Source of the DNA: Craspedostauros australis
Lineage: Eukaryota > Bacillariophyta > Bacillariophyceae > Mastogloiales > Achnanthaceae
NCBI GenBank assembly: GCA_026770025.1
Contig: JAMXDE010000009.1
Span: 434,001 to 498,000 of the forward strand
Length of the DNA stretch: 64,000 nucleotides
Reading direction: 5' to 3'
The notes under the pieces are model-generated. The model had not been told where the DNA came from and did no database searches. It saw only the letters and a program-made list of their open reading frames with translations. Of the stretch, positions 36,849 through 48,655 are shown piece by piece. Within the stretch, counting starts at the first letter, position 1. Each line of letters begins with the position of its first letter. The translations under genes and the position numbers were made by a program.

Positions 36849-37634
36849 ATGCCCAGCGCAAGCATCAAGCAAAGGCAGCCCTCCGCATCGCATCCCCGCC
36901 GACATAGGTACTATCACAAGTACTCGTTCTCCATCCTCTGCGTCCTTTCCCTGCCTCTGATCACAATCGCCTCGGCCTTCGGAGTTGGATCATTGCCGAT
37001 CGTCCGTAGCACGGTCTCCAATCGTCCGACGAGTCGCACCGCGCAACGCCAGACCATGGCATCACCTGAGCAGCAGACGCCGAATGCCGCTGAGGAATCT
37101 GCACCGATCAACGACAGACCTCGATGCTGTCCCAAGCACCGGCCGCTGGATATCTTGTTGAATGTCAGGACGGACGACCCTTCCATCACCGTCACGCCCA
37201 AGCGCAAGGATTATCTTTCTTGGGACGATTACTTCATGGCAGCCGCCGTGCTGAGTTCCAAACGTTCCAAGGATCCCATCAAACCATCTGGCGCCTGCAT
37301 CGTTGATCCAGAGAATCGGATTGTGGGCATTGGGTACAACGGATTCCCACGCGGTTGCGATGACGCCTACCTGCCATGGACATCGTCGTGCGATGCGGAC
37401 GAAACACCGTGGCTGCATACGAAGGATCCGTTCGTGTGCCACGCTGTTGCCAATGCCGTGCTGAACAAATGCAGCGACGATGTGGCGGGGTGCACGCTGT
37501 ACGTGATGCATTTTCCTTGCAGCGATTGCACCAAGATGATCATCCAATGTCGCATCCGCCATGTTGTCGTTCTTGCCAATCCAGACGGCAAAGATGTCGA
37601 ATGCTGTGCCTCCAACCCGCGCGCCAGCGAGAGT

Positions 37635-37666
<32 letters not shown>

Positions 37667-38468
37667 TGATGAAATGACGGCGAGCCAGATCATGATGCAT
37701 CTGGCAGGAGTTTCCATACGGTATTATCGACCGTCCAGCGCATCTGTCGTGCTGGATTTCGGGCCTGCGCTTCCGCCGGTCGAAGATGAGATTGATGATG
37801 GCCGTGGCCGTGACAATGGCCATGCCAATGATTGTAAGATCACCACAGCGATATCGACCAACACCACAACGGCCACAACGACGACGACAGCAGCAACAGC
37901 AGCCAAGGAAATACCCGACGACGTCCTCGCATTGCTCAAAAACGAGCTGAACTACACCCCTCCACAACCCGCCAGCGCCAACAGGACAGCGACGCACATT
38001 TCGTGGCAAGACTACTTCATGTCCATGGCATTCCTGACAGCGCGACGATCGAAGGATCCCAACACCCAGGTTGGCGCCTGCCTCGTCGACGACGACAAGC
38101 GCATTGTGGGATTGGGGTACAATGGCTTCCCACGCGGTTGTTCCGACGACATCCTACCGTGGGCACGCAGCAACGATGCCGCAAACCAGCTGCACAACAA
38201 GTACCTGTTCGTGTGCCACGCAGAAGTGAACGCGATCATGAACAAGGGCAGCGCCAATTTGCAAGGCACGACGTTGTACGTGGCCCTGTTTCCGTGTCAG
38301 AACTGCGCCAAGGTAATCATCCAGGCCGGGATCCGCAAGGTGATTTACATGAACGATCAGTACCACGACACGGATGGCTGCCGTGCCAGTCGCGCCATGT
38401 TCCGGCTTGCGAATGTGGAGATGCAGCGGTACGTGCCTCGCATGCACAGTCTGACGTTGGATTTTTAA
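36849..38468 (+). CDS. Plastid-targeted tandem dCMP/cytidine deaminase-like protein
   Basis: A single exon encodes about 539 residues from the first in-frame ATG. The N-terminus has basic residues, a hydrophobic segment (SILCVLSLPLITI) and ASAFG, the bipartite plastid signal of diatoms. Two zinc-dependent deaminase domains follow, about residues 120-300 and 378-539. Domain 2 has the full active site: CHAEVNA (His457, catalytic Glu459) and PCQNC. Domain 1 has CHAVANA (His198, Val200) and PCSDC, so the proton-shuttling Glu is replaced and this half is probably inactive but structural or allosteric. Such enzymes turn dCMP into dUMP for thymidylate synthesis. An Asp-rich loop sits near the end of domain 1, and a Thr-rich linker joins the domains. 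The two domains share strong similarity (GYNGFPRGC in both), indicating internal duplication. Confidence 0.85.
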
Positions 38469-38748
38469 CCTCGCAGATCGCGTTTATGTTGTAAATTCTG
38501 GAGAGCAAGAGAGCCCTTCATCGTTCGTAACAGTTCAATTAATCCATTCAGCAGTTTGCTCCATTCCAAGCCACTTCCAATTCGTATGTAATTGCATGAT
38601 GCTGCTGCTCATGCATTCGGTTGTTTGCGTCCCACCTGCGTGAATGTATGGTGGATGATCGCATGTGACTGCAGCTTGCATGCCTGCTGCCTGCCTGTGC
38701 GATTACGCTGATGTGCGCTAGATTAATGTGTTGCAGAATGGGATCGTT

Positions 38749-38970
38749 TTAAGCACCGACAAGGATGTTATTGATTGGGATGTGTACCAGCTTGACGAAG
38801 AATCCGATGAAACCCATGATGAGGAAACCAATCCCTGTGGCCTTGGCAATCTTTTCGAATTCTTTTCTGTCTGGCTTGGTGCATTTCTTGACCAGATGGA
38901 CGGAGTCCTTGGCGAATTGCTTGAGTGGCTCGATAAGAACCTCGTTGAATCCTTCCTTCTCTGCGCTCAT
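38749..38970 (-). CDS. SEC61G: Sec61 translocon subunit gamma
   Basis: An intronless 73-residue protein: [19 protein letters not shown], then [51 protein letters not shown]. This matches eukaryotic Sec61 gamma (SecE family) in length and in both conserved blocks: an amphipathic cytosolic helix with CTKPDRKEF and one membrane helix ending in KL-x-HIPINN. It clamps the two halves of the Sec61 channel in the ER membrane and is needed for protein entry and membrane insertion. The gene lies tail-to-tail with the deaminase gene, 280 bp apart. Confidence 0.95.
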   Translation of the reverse strand: MSAEKEGFNEVLIEPLKQFAKDSVHLVKKCTKPDRKEFEKIAKATGIGFLIMGFIGFFVKLVHIPINNILVGA

Positions 38971-40417
38971 TGTGTCTGTCTGTGTCTGTGTCTATGTCTG
39001 TGTTTGAATGTGTCAGAATGTGAATGTATGATTGTTGCGTTGATGATTGGAGAGGCCAATAAAATGGATGAATGGATGGATCAGTGGATACATGGGTGCA
39101 ATTGATGGGTGGGTGCAATTGATAGGTACGTGAATGAGTGTAACATGGGAATCAGTTGCAAACGAGAGATGCAGCGTGTCGTTGTTGAGATTGTTGGAAA
39201 GAGATGAGGAAGAGGAGAAGGTGAGAAATGGCGAGGAGAAAAACGTGAATGTTGGCACATGGCTGTGGCACATCGGGTCATCCTGAGCTTGGTAATTGTC
39301 GACACGGGAGGCTTGGTTTAGTTTGGTTTTCAATGGAAGCTGATCTGAGAATGTGAAAGTGGAGGAGTACTCGTTGCTGGTGTGACATCGGCTTGCTTGC
39401 TTGTTGTTGCTGTCGGCATGCGATGACTCTTGTGGACTGGCGCCAATGGATTGTCGTGTGGCGCTTTCAGGTACTGTTGGTGTGCAATGCTGGATGGACA
39501 TCACATCGCCCAGCAGCTGACTGCAATGACTATGAACGTCGGCTGATGCATCGACTTCATCTGATGATATGGCATGGCCATGCCATTGCTTTAACGATGA
39601 TATGTTGGGATTTGCGGGTTTGCTGCCGACCCAACCCAACCCAACCACCACGTCCCATCACGATGTCTTCGCGCCACCTTGAAGCCTTGAAAGGGGTCTC
39701 TCATAGCCGATCCAAGCCAAGCTCCCTCAAGTCTCTTCTCCACAACCCCTCACACCCCTGCTTCCTCGCTGCCCTGACGCCGTCGTCTCCGACTTACGAA
39801 TCCGATGGTTTGAGTTGTTTGCGTACTCAGCTTGATGGTCTTCGGGTTTGGGTTTGCTGCGTTGACGGTCGATCGATCGATCGCGGAGACGCGATGGTGG
39901 TTGCTGCAAGCGTGTTGCTCTGTGCTGTTGTTGCGTCGTGAGCTGTGCAGGCGCATCATGCCGTTCATCATCGTCGGTGTTCGATGTGAGGCGGGAGATG
40001 GTCTGCCAGTCATCCGCGGTCATTGCTCCAGCCAACGCAATTTCCGATTAAGTACTGACACCTAATCGTGATAAATGAAATCATTTCAGGCTCACCACAA
40101 CCAGACAAAAAAGCATGGAGAAAGTCAAAAGAAGAACAAGAGAACAACACGAAGAGGGTCGCAACGCACTGCCCCCACCACAACACGCATCACTGTTTCT
40201 GCATCACTTGGTCTCCTTGAACGGAACACTATTGTCGCCTCGAGGGTATCCATACCTACCAAATCCTCCTTCCACTTCCACTTCCACGCATCGACGTCGG
40301 AATCCATCGCATTGCATTCGTATTCAGAGAGTATTCATTGAGCATCCATCCACATCCACATCCACATTCGCAGCCAACCCATACCAATCCATCCATCGAC
40401 TCAAACCAACGTGGACG
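38971..40417. other. Divergent intergenic region of SEC61G and the Lys-rich gene
   Basis: Frames of 212 (minus) and 182 (plus) residues overlap, without motifs and with His/Ser-rich low complexity. Short GTGT-rich and GGGTGCAATTGAT duplications occur near 39.0-39.13 kb. It probably holds the promoters of both neighbours. Confidence 0.5.
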
Positions 40418-41101
40418 ATGGAAGAATCCAAACTCATCGCACTGCACGCCGCCCTCTGCGGCCACGGCAAAGGCCGCAAAGGATTGGGAACGGGCGGCGG
40501 CGCGTACTCGTGGACCAAGTCCGCCACTGCGGATGCCGTCGTGACAGAACGCACGGACGGACTGCCCAACAACGCGCTGTACTCGCACTTTGTGCGGTCG
40601 GGATCCTTCGATCCCAACGCCAAGAAGGAATATGGCGATGGACGCTTCATCAAGCGGGATTTCTCGGATATCGCCGAAGTGTCGGCCAGCAACAGCGACA
40701 GTGAAGACACGACGACGCGTAAGCAACGGCGTAAGGCGGAAAAGAAGGCGGCCAAGCTGGAAGCCAAGCGACAGGCCAAGCTCGAAGAAAAGCGGAAGGC
40801 CAAACGGCAAGCCAAGCTGGATGCCAAGAATGATTCGAAGAAGGAGGATTCCGATGCGGTAAATGACGTTGATCCAAGTGCAGAGACGAAGCAATCAAAA
40901 AAGAAGAAGAAGAGTAAGAAATCCAAGTCCACGGATGATGACAAACCCAAAGAAGAAGCAACAAAAACAACAGCGACGGCAACAGATGAGTTGTCGAAAA
41001 ACGAAACGAAAAAGAGCAAGAAGAAGAAAGATAAGAAGCGCAGTTCCAAGACGGACGAATCAGAGCCCAGCAAAAAGAAGCGAAAGAAGAGCAAGAACTA
41101 G
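40418..41101 (+). CDS. Lysine-rich, probably nucleolar protein
   Basis: It encodes 227 residues from ATG 40418 (MEESKLIALHAALCGHGKGRKGLGTGGGAYSW). The first 95 residues are ordered-looking, with a Gly-rich GKGRKGLGTGGG stretch loosely like a G-patch and an FIKRDFSDI block. From about residue 100 the protein is almost all Lys, Glu, Ser and Asp, with KKKKKSKKSK-type nuclear localisation runs to the C-terminus. Such architecture is typical of small nucleolar or ribosome-biogenesis factors, but no family could be named with certainty. An upstream in-frame ATG at 40115 would add about 100 residues of Thr/His-rich sequence that looks like 5' UTR. Confidence 0.65.
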   Translation: MEESKLIALHAALCGHGKGRKGLGTGGGAYSWTKSATADAVVTERTDGLPNNALYSHFVRSGSFDPNAKKEYGDGRFIKRDFSDIAEVSASNSDSEDTTTRKQRRKAEKKAAKLEAKRQAKLEEKRKAKRQAKLDAKNDSKKEDSDAVNDVDPSAETKQSKKKKKSKKSKSTDDDKPKEEATKTTATATDELSKNETKKSKKKKDKKRSSKTDESEPSKKKRKKSKN

Positions 41102-41660
41102 AGAGAGAGAGAATGAGGAGGAGTGTGAGCATGAGGAGCAAGAGAAGGAGCAGAAACATGACGTTTGCTACTGTTCGTCCAAACACTCGACCTCGTATCT
41201 CCGATCAAATCAATGCGAAATGGCATCAACTCCAGCAAGTGCAAGTGCAACTATAATCAATTTTGTATCATCGCTCGAGTATGGTGTTGGGGCAGCGCAG
41301 ATTGCTGGTTCAGTTTCGAGCCGTTGCATCCAAAGGGCATCAAGCAAACAAGAAAACTGCGGTGTGATTGGGATGGTACTATTCCCTTGCACAAACTGCG
41401 AACATGGACGCATGCCGCGGTCACTTCCATGTTGTGAACAGGGTAGGTAATGTGCTTGCTGATTTATGTACTTATCTTATCTTTAAGTATTGCTTTAATT
41501 GTATTTGCAGGTGTATTCACAATAGCATGGGATGGAATGGTATGGGATGGTGTGGCATTTGGTCCAACTCATGTCCACATTGGAGAAGTCGATCATCTTG
41601 AATGGGGTCGCCATCTTTCGTGCAAACACAGTATGTACGCATGCCACCCACATGCTAGCT
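41102..41660. other. Convergent intergenic region
   Basis: It starts with a short GA repeat (41101-41113). It holds the 3' flanks of the Lys-rich gene and the PRPP synthetase gene. No gene was seen. Confidence 0.5.
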
Positions 41661-43580
41661 TCAAGCGCTCGAGTAATGATCGAGATCGTTGATGATGAGG
41701 TCCATCAGATCCAACACTTCGAACACACCGTCTTCGACTGGCAGATCGCTTGCCACCGTAGGAATGGAGTTCGTCACCCAGAACTTGTCGAAACAGGCGC
41801 GGTCCCCGCCGACATTGAATCTCTTCCAGCTTTGGTTGGGAAACACGGGATGCGTCACGAAGGCATTCACGCTGGCGGCCCCGGCCTCCTGCAGGACCTT
41901 GCCGGACTCGAACAGCGTGCCGCCTGTTTGGACCAGGTCGTCAACAATCACGATATGGCGTCCTTCAGCGTTGCCGTCCTGGATCACGACTGTGCGTTGA
42001 TCGCCTTCACCGCGCGTCTTGCCGCATACGATGAGCTCCAGATTCATGCCCTCGAACATGGCCGAGAAGCGTTTGGCGGCACCGTCATCGGGGAAGGCGA
42101 TGCAATCGATCTTGGAATCTTTTATCTTATTCTTCAGGAGGGGGATAGCCGTTTGGAGGGATGCGACGGCGTTGCCATGCTGAAAGAGGAAATTGTGTGG
42201 ATGTGATTGGAGCCAATCGCGTTGCATTCGAAGCGAGAAAACAGCGCAGAAGCAGTGGTCAACAGCAACGATATCAAGAAGGTGAGAAGTGGTTGCAATT
42301 GAAATGCTGAAGTCAATGGAGGGAGTCGAATTCATCGCCATGGTGCATTGCAGCCGGCGATGAGTAGTGCAAATAAATATGTCACGATTACTACAACAAT
42401 CACATCTCTGCAACAATGTTCGTGCAGTACGCCCAATGGCAACTCAGATTTGGCTCGTTCACATCCATGCACAACAACCTGTACTTACCAAATAAAAGCG
42501 ATTCTGCAATGTGTGCAGATCGTACACCATCAGTCTTGTTGGACGCCCGCAATTGGGCAGCGACGAGAACATGTGAGCGTAGGTCGCAGCAGTCGCGACC
42601 TGCCCTTCACGCACAACGCGCTCCATGGTGCCGACCGGGGAATACGGCAGAACGACCGTCAGGTTCTCAATGAATGATTGCAGCAAGCAGATCATGACCT
42701 GGAACTGGCTGAGGGTGATGTCGTTGTTGTGGAAGCTGGCCAAGAACAGGACGGACTCGCCGGAGATCAGGTTCTGTGGCGTGAAGCCGCCGATCTCAAT
42801 GTTGTCCGTGCCGTCGGGGAATTTGTTCCAGCTGGTCTCATGGAAGGTGAAGCGTTCCGGGTATGCCTGTTGTCCACAATGTGCAGTTGCAACAGCGTCC
42901 GAGTAATGCAGCAGAATGGAACCGAGTAAAGCATTGTAGAGTAGACGTGTTTGAAGATGGAAAACGGGAAATAGGTGCCATGCCATTATCATGCACAAAG
43001 CGTCCGCAGCAGAATGCAGAAATGTAGTTCGGAATTGAGCAATGTTGTTAGAGCGAAATAGGATGGAGGAGAGTATGTCGGCTGAGAAGAACATATCTCG
43101 ATTGCTTGCAACTTCATGCACCATAAAGACCTCAAACGATGCGATATTTGGCAATTGATGGTGAAATCTTCGTCGTCGTCGTCTTGTTGTTGCCGATACA
43201 CTGTTGCCGTTGCATTTATCATTGACCTCCTTGTCGCCGCCGCCGTCGATGATAACCGGAACACTCAAGACCTTGCCAACAAATGAGATGCAGTCATCAC
43301 TCACTTCCTCCATTCGCCTTGCGAGCGGCTCCCATGCTTCCGCCGCAATGATCTGGTATCTCATGGCTTCACGCTTTCGCGACTGCTGGTTGAACATGAT
43401 GCGCTGGGCCATGTCATCGTGGGCTGCGAGTGCACCTCCTGTCTTGCATTCCCCTGCCGAGGAGCGGCAGGACGCGGCATGCACATCCTGTGCTCGGACG
43501 TGCAGAAAAGCATCGGAGGATCTGAGACTCGATGCCATGAAAAGAAGCACGAGCTGTGCGTATTGGCGAATTGAACGCAT
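41661..43580 (-). CDS. PRS: Ribose-phosphate pyrophosphokinase, plant PRS3/4-like, probably plastid
   Basis: The exons on the minus strand are 43580-43272, 42866-42489 and 42179-41661, about 401 residues, with introns of 405 and 309 bp and both outer phases zero. The N-terminus (LVLLFMASSLRSSDAFLHV) looks like a signal peptide with Phe at the cut site, suggesting plastid import. The conserved blocks follow plant PRS3/4 in order: SWNKFPDGTDN, VLFLASFHNN, VVLPYSPVGTMERVVREGQVATAATYA, MVYDLHTLQNRFYL, IAFPDDGAAKRF, then the PRPP-binding loop HIVIVDDLVQTGGTL and VTHPVFPNQSWKRF. The enzyme joins ribose 5-phosphate and ATP to make PRPP for nucleotide, His and Trp synthesis. The start of exon 2 could be 42866 (CAG acceptor) or a few codons later. 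It is head-to-head with the HesB-like gene. Confidence 0.82.
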
Positions 43581-44453
43581 GGTGAAGTCGGAAGGATGAA
43601 TCGAAAGCTGCGGCGTCAACTGGAATGGAGTATGGTATTGGTATAGCCTTCGCTTTGATCGAGAATGGCAGTTTGCGCTGGCGGCTGTGTTTGGATTATG
43701 AGATAATAGTAAGCGGAGTATGGTAAGTGAGCAAGTTGGCGACTGATTGTGATGGTTGAAATGCGAGCATGGTGCTCCTCTGCCGGCCTCGCTTGTGACC
43801 GGGGATCTCTGTGGATGAGCCGATGAACAGACGCGTGCAAGGGTGTTCAAGGGTGTGCAGATGGAGGGAGGGGCATCACCAAGTCGAGAAGGGGAAAGAT
43901 CTGGTTGGCATCGGCGTCTTCGTGTGTGTGTCTCAAATGGAGAACAAAGAGAAGCGTTCTCCACAAGGATTTGTCGTGATTCAGCGGCAGAGCGCAATTG
44001 CAGACGAAGGACAGACTCCAGTACCACATCAGATGTACATGTTTGTTGGTGTTGACTTGATACCACGATACGACCAGTCACGTTTTCCACGATTGCGTGC
44101 GATTCTTGGCAACACAATTTCTTGTTTCACGATCTTCGCAAGAACAGGACAGAAGCACCAGGAGGAGTGAGCACAATCACAATCGCAAACACAAGAGACC
44201 ACAAGGAGAGCAACAGACGCACCATCGCCGCAGCCCCACCCCAAGGCCCATTGCGACAGGGAGCACCAGCACCGTCATAAAACCGATCGTCGAAGGATAG
44301 GACGGCAGAACAGCGCAATTAAGCAGCGTGGACAGAAAGCGAGAGAGGGGCAACAAGCGGGACCAGGGTCGCAAGCATCAACAAGCAGGAACGTGAAGAG
44401 TACGCTCCCTGGAGTTCGAGGAGGATTGTTCGAAACAACAGAAGGCCGCAATA
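43581..44453. promoter_or_regulatory. Divergent intergenic region, PRPP synthetase / HesB-like gene
   Basis: This is 0.87 kb between two start codons pointing away from each other, so it should contain both promoters. No specific factor site or TATA element is convincing. Frames here are shadows. Confidence 0.4.
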
Positions 44454-45380
44454 ATGAGGACAGCACACGCACTGTCGATGATGCGAAGGTGCAGGGTTGG
44501 GAGATGCTTCACAATGGTCACTTCCAGAACGCGCCCAGCGCCACAATTCTCACCAATGGCGTTGCGTGGCATCGATATTCATCCACCGAGGCCGAACGCC
44601 CGACATCATTCTCAGTCTCCGTTTTCATCCACAAATGATACACCGGCGCCCAAACGAGCAAAGAAGCGCAAGCCTTTCATCCCTCGCAAGGCTGCCGTTA
44701 CCTTGACGGAAGGATCACGCAAGTTCTTTCAAAAGATACTGGAATCCATGCCAGAAAAGGCAGGCGTGATGCTCAAATATCAGCAGGCCACCAACGGCGA
44801 GCCACGCATGGTATTTTCGTTCGGGTTTGTCTCGCAAGATCAGTTGCATCCACAAGATGAAGGGTACGTACTTCGACATGATGCTGCACTTGTCTATTGG
44901 TCTGAATGTGATGGGCTTGAAAGAGAGTGGACAGTGGAAAATGTGTACCAAGCGCGGTGAGCCTTTCGAGCAACTATTCATGCCCTCTTTCATCAGCAAC
45001 AAGTGTGTCTCCATGTCTCACCAATTCCCTGCACGTTCAATGCTTCTTCAATCAACTGTGACCCTCTGGCTCTCCATCATTGTCATCGGGGCTTCATTCC
45101 ATTCCACTGCACTACACTGTACTACACTACACTTCACCACACACTGCGTCACTGCAAACAATTGGACTTGGTTGCTCCACTCTCCAGAGTTTCGTTGGAA
45201 GTCCTTGGAGATGGAACACCGAAGCCACCCGCTGAAAGCATGAACGATGGACTACCAAAGCTATACATCCACCACGACGCCTTCCTCAAAGTATTGGGGA
45301 AAACCGTGGACGTCAACATGGAGACGATGTCCCCGGTCCTCAAGGACGAACAGGGCAACATCGTCGATCCCAACTTTTGA
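44454..45380 (+). CDS. Probable mitochondrial protein with a HesB/IscA-like fold lacking the cysteines
   Basis: The exons are 44454-44863 and 45188-45380 (intron 324 bp, phase 2), 200 residues. The first 40 residues are Arg-rich and acid-free (MRTAHALSMMRRCRVGRCFTM), like a mitochondrial presequence, followed by a basic KRAKKRKPF stretch. The core VTLTEGSRKFFQKIL... VMLKYQQATNG... MVFSFGFVS... LYIHHDAFLKVLGKTVDV runs in the order of HesB/IscA iron-sulfur assembly proteins (ITLTxxA, LxVxxGG, F, LyvDxxSlxxLxGxxvDy). The three Cys ligands of that family are absent here. Either the protein is a structural relative with another job, or the resemblance is superficial. A mitochondrial ribosomal or complex-assembly protein is an alternative. 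Confidence 0.55.
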
Positions 45381-45953
45381 AGCAACCATGTCTCCCCGTT
45401 GAGGCAACCGTCGGACTCTACGCAAAAACACTCATTCTCCACAGCTATTATATTATATTTCAATGTAATCATGGAGATTATTTCATTTACACCGTGCCCT
45501 CCCGTTGCCTGCCAAACAATATCACACGTAGAGCAGTTGTACGAGATAGTCGAGTACGAGTACCCACGTCCAGACTCAAACACACACCCCTGTCGCCCGC
45601 TCTACATTCGCATCGTAGGTCGTACACACAATGTTTCGAAAGAAGACGATCGAAGATCACCGTCTGGCCGTCGATAAGATACAACCAAGCCACATCAGAA
45701 TCTTTTTCGCCACCTGTTTTCACTCAGGTGACAACCACAATTTGCTTTCTCGTTGCTTCCCGTCACATCCCCGCGCAACACCGCAGTTCTCATTTCGCAC
45801 GCAAGAGAGAAACAACAACGATCTCCACGCCACACAACTGCGCACAACGAAACAACTCGAACAACACATCAAGGGTTCGTCACAAAATACCGAAGCGACG
45901 AAAAAACGCAACAGGAAGAAGCAGAAGCAGAAGCAGCAACACAAGAATTGACA
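45381..45953. other. Intergenic, promoter of HSP60
   Basis: There is 0.57 kb between the HesB-like stop and the HSP60 ATG, with only shadow frames. The last 80 bases are A-rich, with AAGCAG repeats. Confidence 0.5.
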
Positions 45954-48457
45954 ATGATGCGATCCGCCCTCCAGATCTCCAAGACCGCCAACCAAATTGC
46001 CTCCAAGCATGTTGGTGCCACCCGTTCCTTCGCCAAGGAGATCAAGTTTGGCGTCGATGGTCGCACAGCCATGCTCAAGGGTGTGGATGTGTTGGCGGAC
46101 GCTGTTCAGGTGGGTTGAGCAAAACGAAGCGATTTTGCGCCTCGATTCACGAGTTGCTGTGATGGACTGGAATCCGAGATTCCATCAAATCCAGAAATGT
46201 GTGGTGTTGCACGCAGCGATTGGGAATTCTGAGCCACACGATTGTTTGCCAAGATTCGGAAATGTATCCAGTAAACACGACAAAGCGTGACATCACCACC
46301 AACAACACACACCGACACGCAACATCCCGGAAAACAACTCTGCGTGGTGCGGGTTTCAACCACGAAACCGACGATGAGCAACAGGAAGAAGATCGACCAT
46401 GGTGACGATGACGGCCGAGCTGCAGCTGACGCTTCCGTTCCTTCGGTCCTTCTTTCTTCCTGGTGCCGCATGCAACACGCAGCTTGTGTAAAGAATCCAG
46501 CAGCAGCAGCAGCAGGAACTCCAACTTCGTCATCCTCAGCACAGTTCAAACAATGCAATGTTCTCACCCACCTATGACACTCTCTTCCCCGTCTGATTTC
46601 CAATCGACCACGCACGGCACAATTATAACTGCGTTTCAATCCGAACCAAATTGGATGCTACTCCCATACCACACAATGAATCGCAACGAACCGCATTGCA
46701 TCCCACTGCACCCTGCTGATGCAATTCGCCACATCGATGACTTCATCAATGGGCTGTTGTCAAAACGAAACGGCAATTTCTATTATCATCATCGCCATCA
46801 TCATCATGGTTGGTGGGTTTCATTGCGTTGGTGAATGGGAATACAAACGTTGGGTTTGATCCGAATTTTACTTTGATGATTGCAGGTGACTCTCGGTCCT
46901 AAGGGACGCAATGCCATCATCCAGCAACCATACGGAGCACCAAAGATCACCAAGGATGGTGTCACCGTTGCCAAGTCCATTGATTTCGAGGACCCATTCG
47001 AGGACATGGGAGCTCAGCTCATCAAGAGCGTCGCCTCCAACACCAATGAGATTGCCGGAGACGGAACCACCACCGCCACAGTCCTTGCCCGCGCCATCTT
47101 TTCCGAGGGCTGCAAGGCCGTTGCGGCTGGATTGAACCCGCAAGACTTGCGACGCGGAATCCAGATGGCCGTCACCAAGGTCACCAACAGCCTCGAGGAA
47201 ATCAGCCGCCCAATCACCTCCAAGGAGGAGATCACGCAGGTCGGAACCATCTCGGCCAACGCCGACACGGAAATCGGACAGCTCATCTCTGACGCCATGG
47301 AGCGCGTCGGAAAGGAGGGTGTCATCACATGCCAGGACGGAAAGACTTTGGAGAATGAGCTTGAGGTCGTCGAGGGTATGAAATTCGAGCGCGGATACAT
47401 CAGCCCATACTTCATCACGGATGCCAAGACCCAAAAGTGCGTGCTGGAGAACCCAATGATCCTCCTCGTCGAGAAGAAGGTCAGCAGCCTCCAGCAGCTC
47501 GTGCCGCTGCTTGAGAACGTCATCAAGAGCCAGTCGTCTCTCCTGATCGTCGCCGAGGACGTCGAGAGCGAGGCTCTTGCCACACTCGTCGTCAACAAGC
47601 TGCGTGCCGGAATCAAGGTTTGCGCCGTCAAGGCACCAGGCTTCGGTGACAACCGCAAGTCCACCATGCAGGATCTCGCCCTGCTCACCGGAGGAACCGT
47701 CATCTCTGAGGAGACAGGCATGAAGCTCGAGCAAGTCACTGCCGAGCACTTGGGAACATGCAAGAAGGTCGAGGTTGACAAGAACGACACCATGGTCCTT
47801 GATGGTGCCGGCGAGAAGGAATTGATCCAGGAACGCTGCGACCTCATCCGCCACTCCATCGACACCACCAAGTCCGACTACGAGAGAGAAAAGCTCCAGG
47901 AGCGACTTGCCAAGCTCTCCGGAGGTGTTGCCGTCATCAAGGCCGGAGGAGCCTCCGAGGTTGAGGTCAGCGAGAAGAAGGATCGCATCATCGATGCCTT
48001 GAACGCCACCCGTGCCGCCGTCCAGGAGGGTATTGTCCCAGGAGGTGGCAAGGCCCTCCTCTACTGCTCCACCCTCCTTGACGATGTCGCTGAGAACGAG
48101 GCCCAGAACATGGACCAAAAGATCGGTGTCCAGATCGTCCAGAAAGCGCTCAAGGCACCAATCTCCACCATTGTCAAGAACGCCGGTGAGGAGGGCGCCG
48201 TCATCTGCGGAGAGCTCACCAAGGAAGGCACTGCCATCGAGACTGGATTCGATGCCCAGAACGGAACCTTCGTCAATATGTTCGAGGCCGGTATCATCGA
48301 CCCAACCAAGGTGACACGAACAGGAATCGTCGATGCCGCTTCCGTCGCAGGTTTGCTCACAACTTCCGAGGCCATGATCGTCGACAAGCCACAGGAAGGC
48401 GGTGCCGCGCCTGCTATGCCGCCGGGCGGCATGGGTGGCATGCCGGGCATGATGTAA
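45954..48457 (+). CDS. HSP60: Mitochondrial chaperonin HSP60 (Cpn60, GroEL family)
   Basis: The exons are 45954-46109 and 46886-48457, joined by a 776-bp phase-0 intron, about 575 residues. The presequence [33 protein letters not shown] has the Arg/Ser/Ala make-up and [10 protein letters not shown] junction of mitochondrial HSP60. Then come all the GroEL landmarks: [12 protein letters not shown], the ATP-site motif [55 protein letters not shown], and a Gly/Met-rich tail [12 protein letters not shown]. It folds imported proteins as a ring inside mitochondria, with a 10-kDa co-chaperonin. Codon use is strongly C/G-ending, as for a highly expressed gene. This also opens a long false frame on the other strand. 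A plastid Cpn60 is less likely, as there is no signal peptide. Confidence 0.96.
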
Positions 48458-48655
48458 GAATGCAAGCACGCAATCATCATCCAGTTTTCTAGTAGCAGTA
48501 GTAGATCACAGCATCCCAACCTCATGTAGAAATTAGGCAGCCGGTAGCATTGGCACAATCTTTCAATCAACTGCTCCACTGCGCGACATCTTGATGCTGT
48601 TATTGCTGTTACCATTGATGATTGTCCTTCGATGCTCCTGTTCGTTGCTGCTGTG

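Noticed and set aside
39013-39941. Genes of 212 (minus) and 182 (plus) residues between SEC61G and the Lys-rich gene
   Set aside because: Overlapping on opposite strands, low complexity, non-conserved-looking, no motif, and they occupy the shared upstream region.
44454-45380. Naming the gene IscA/ISCA1 outright
   Set aside because: The three conserved Cys of IscA are missing, so only a fold-level resemblance is claimed.
46868-48469. 533-residue open frame on the minus strand opposite HSP60
   Set aside because: The strongly C/G-ending codon use of HSP60 leaves few stops on the opposite strand. The frame is Leu/Asp/Gly-rich, has no motif and covers exactly the highly expressed gene.
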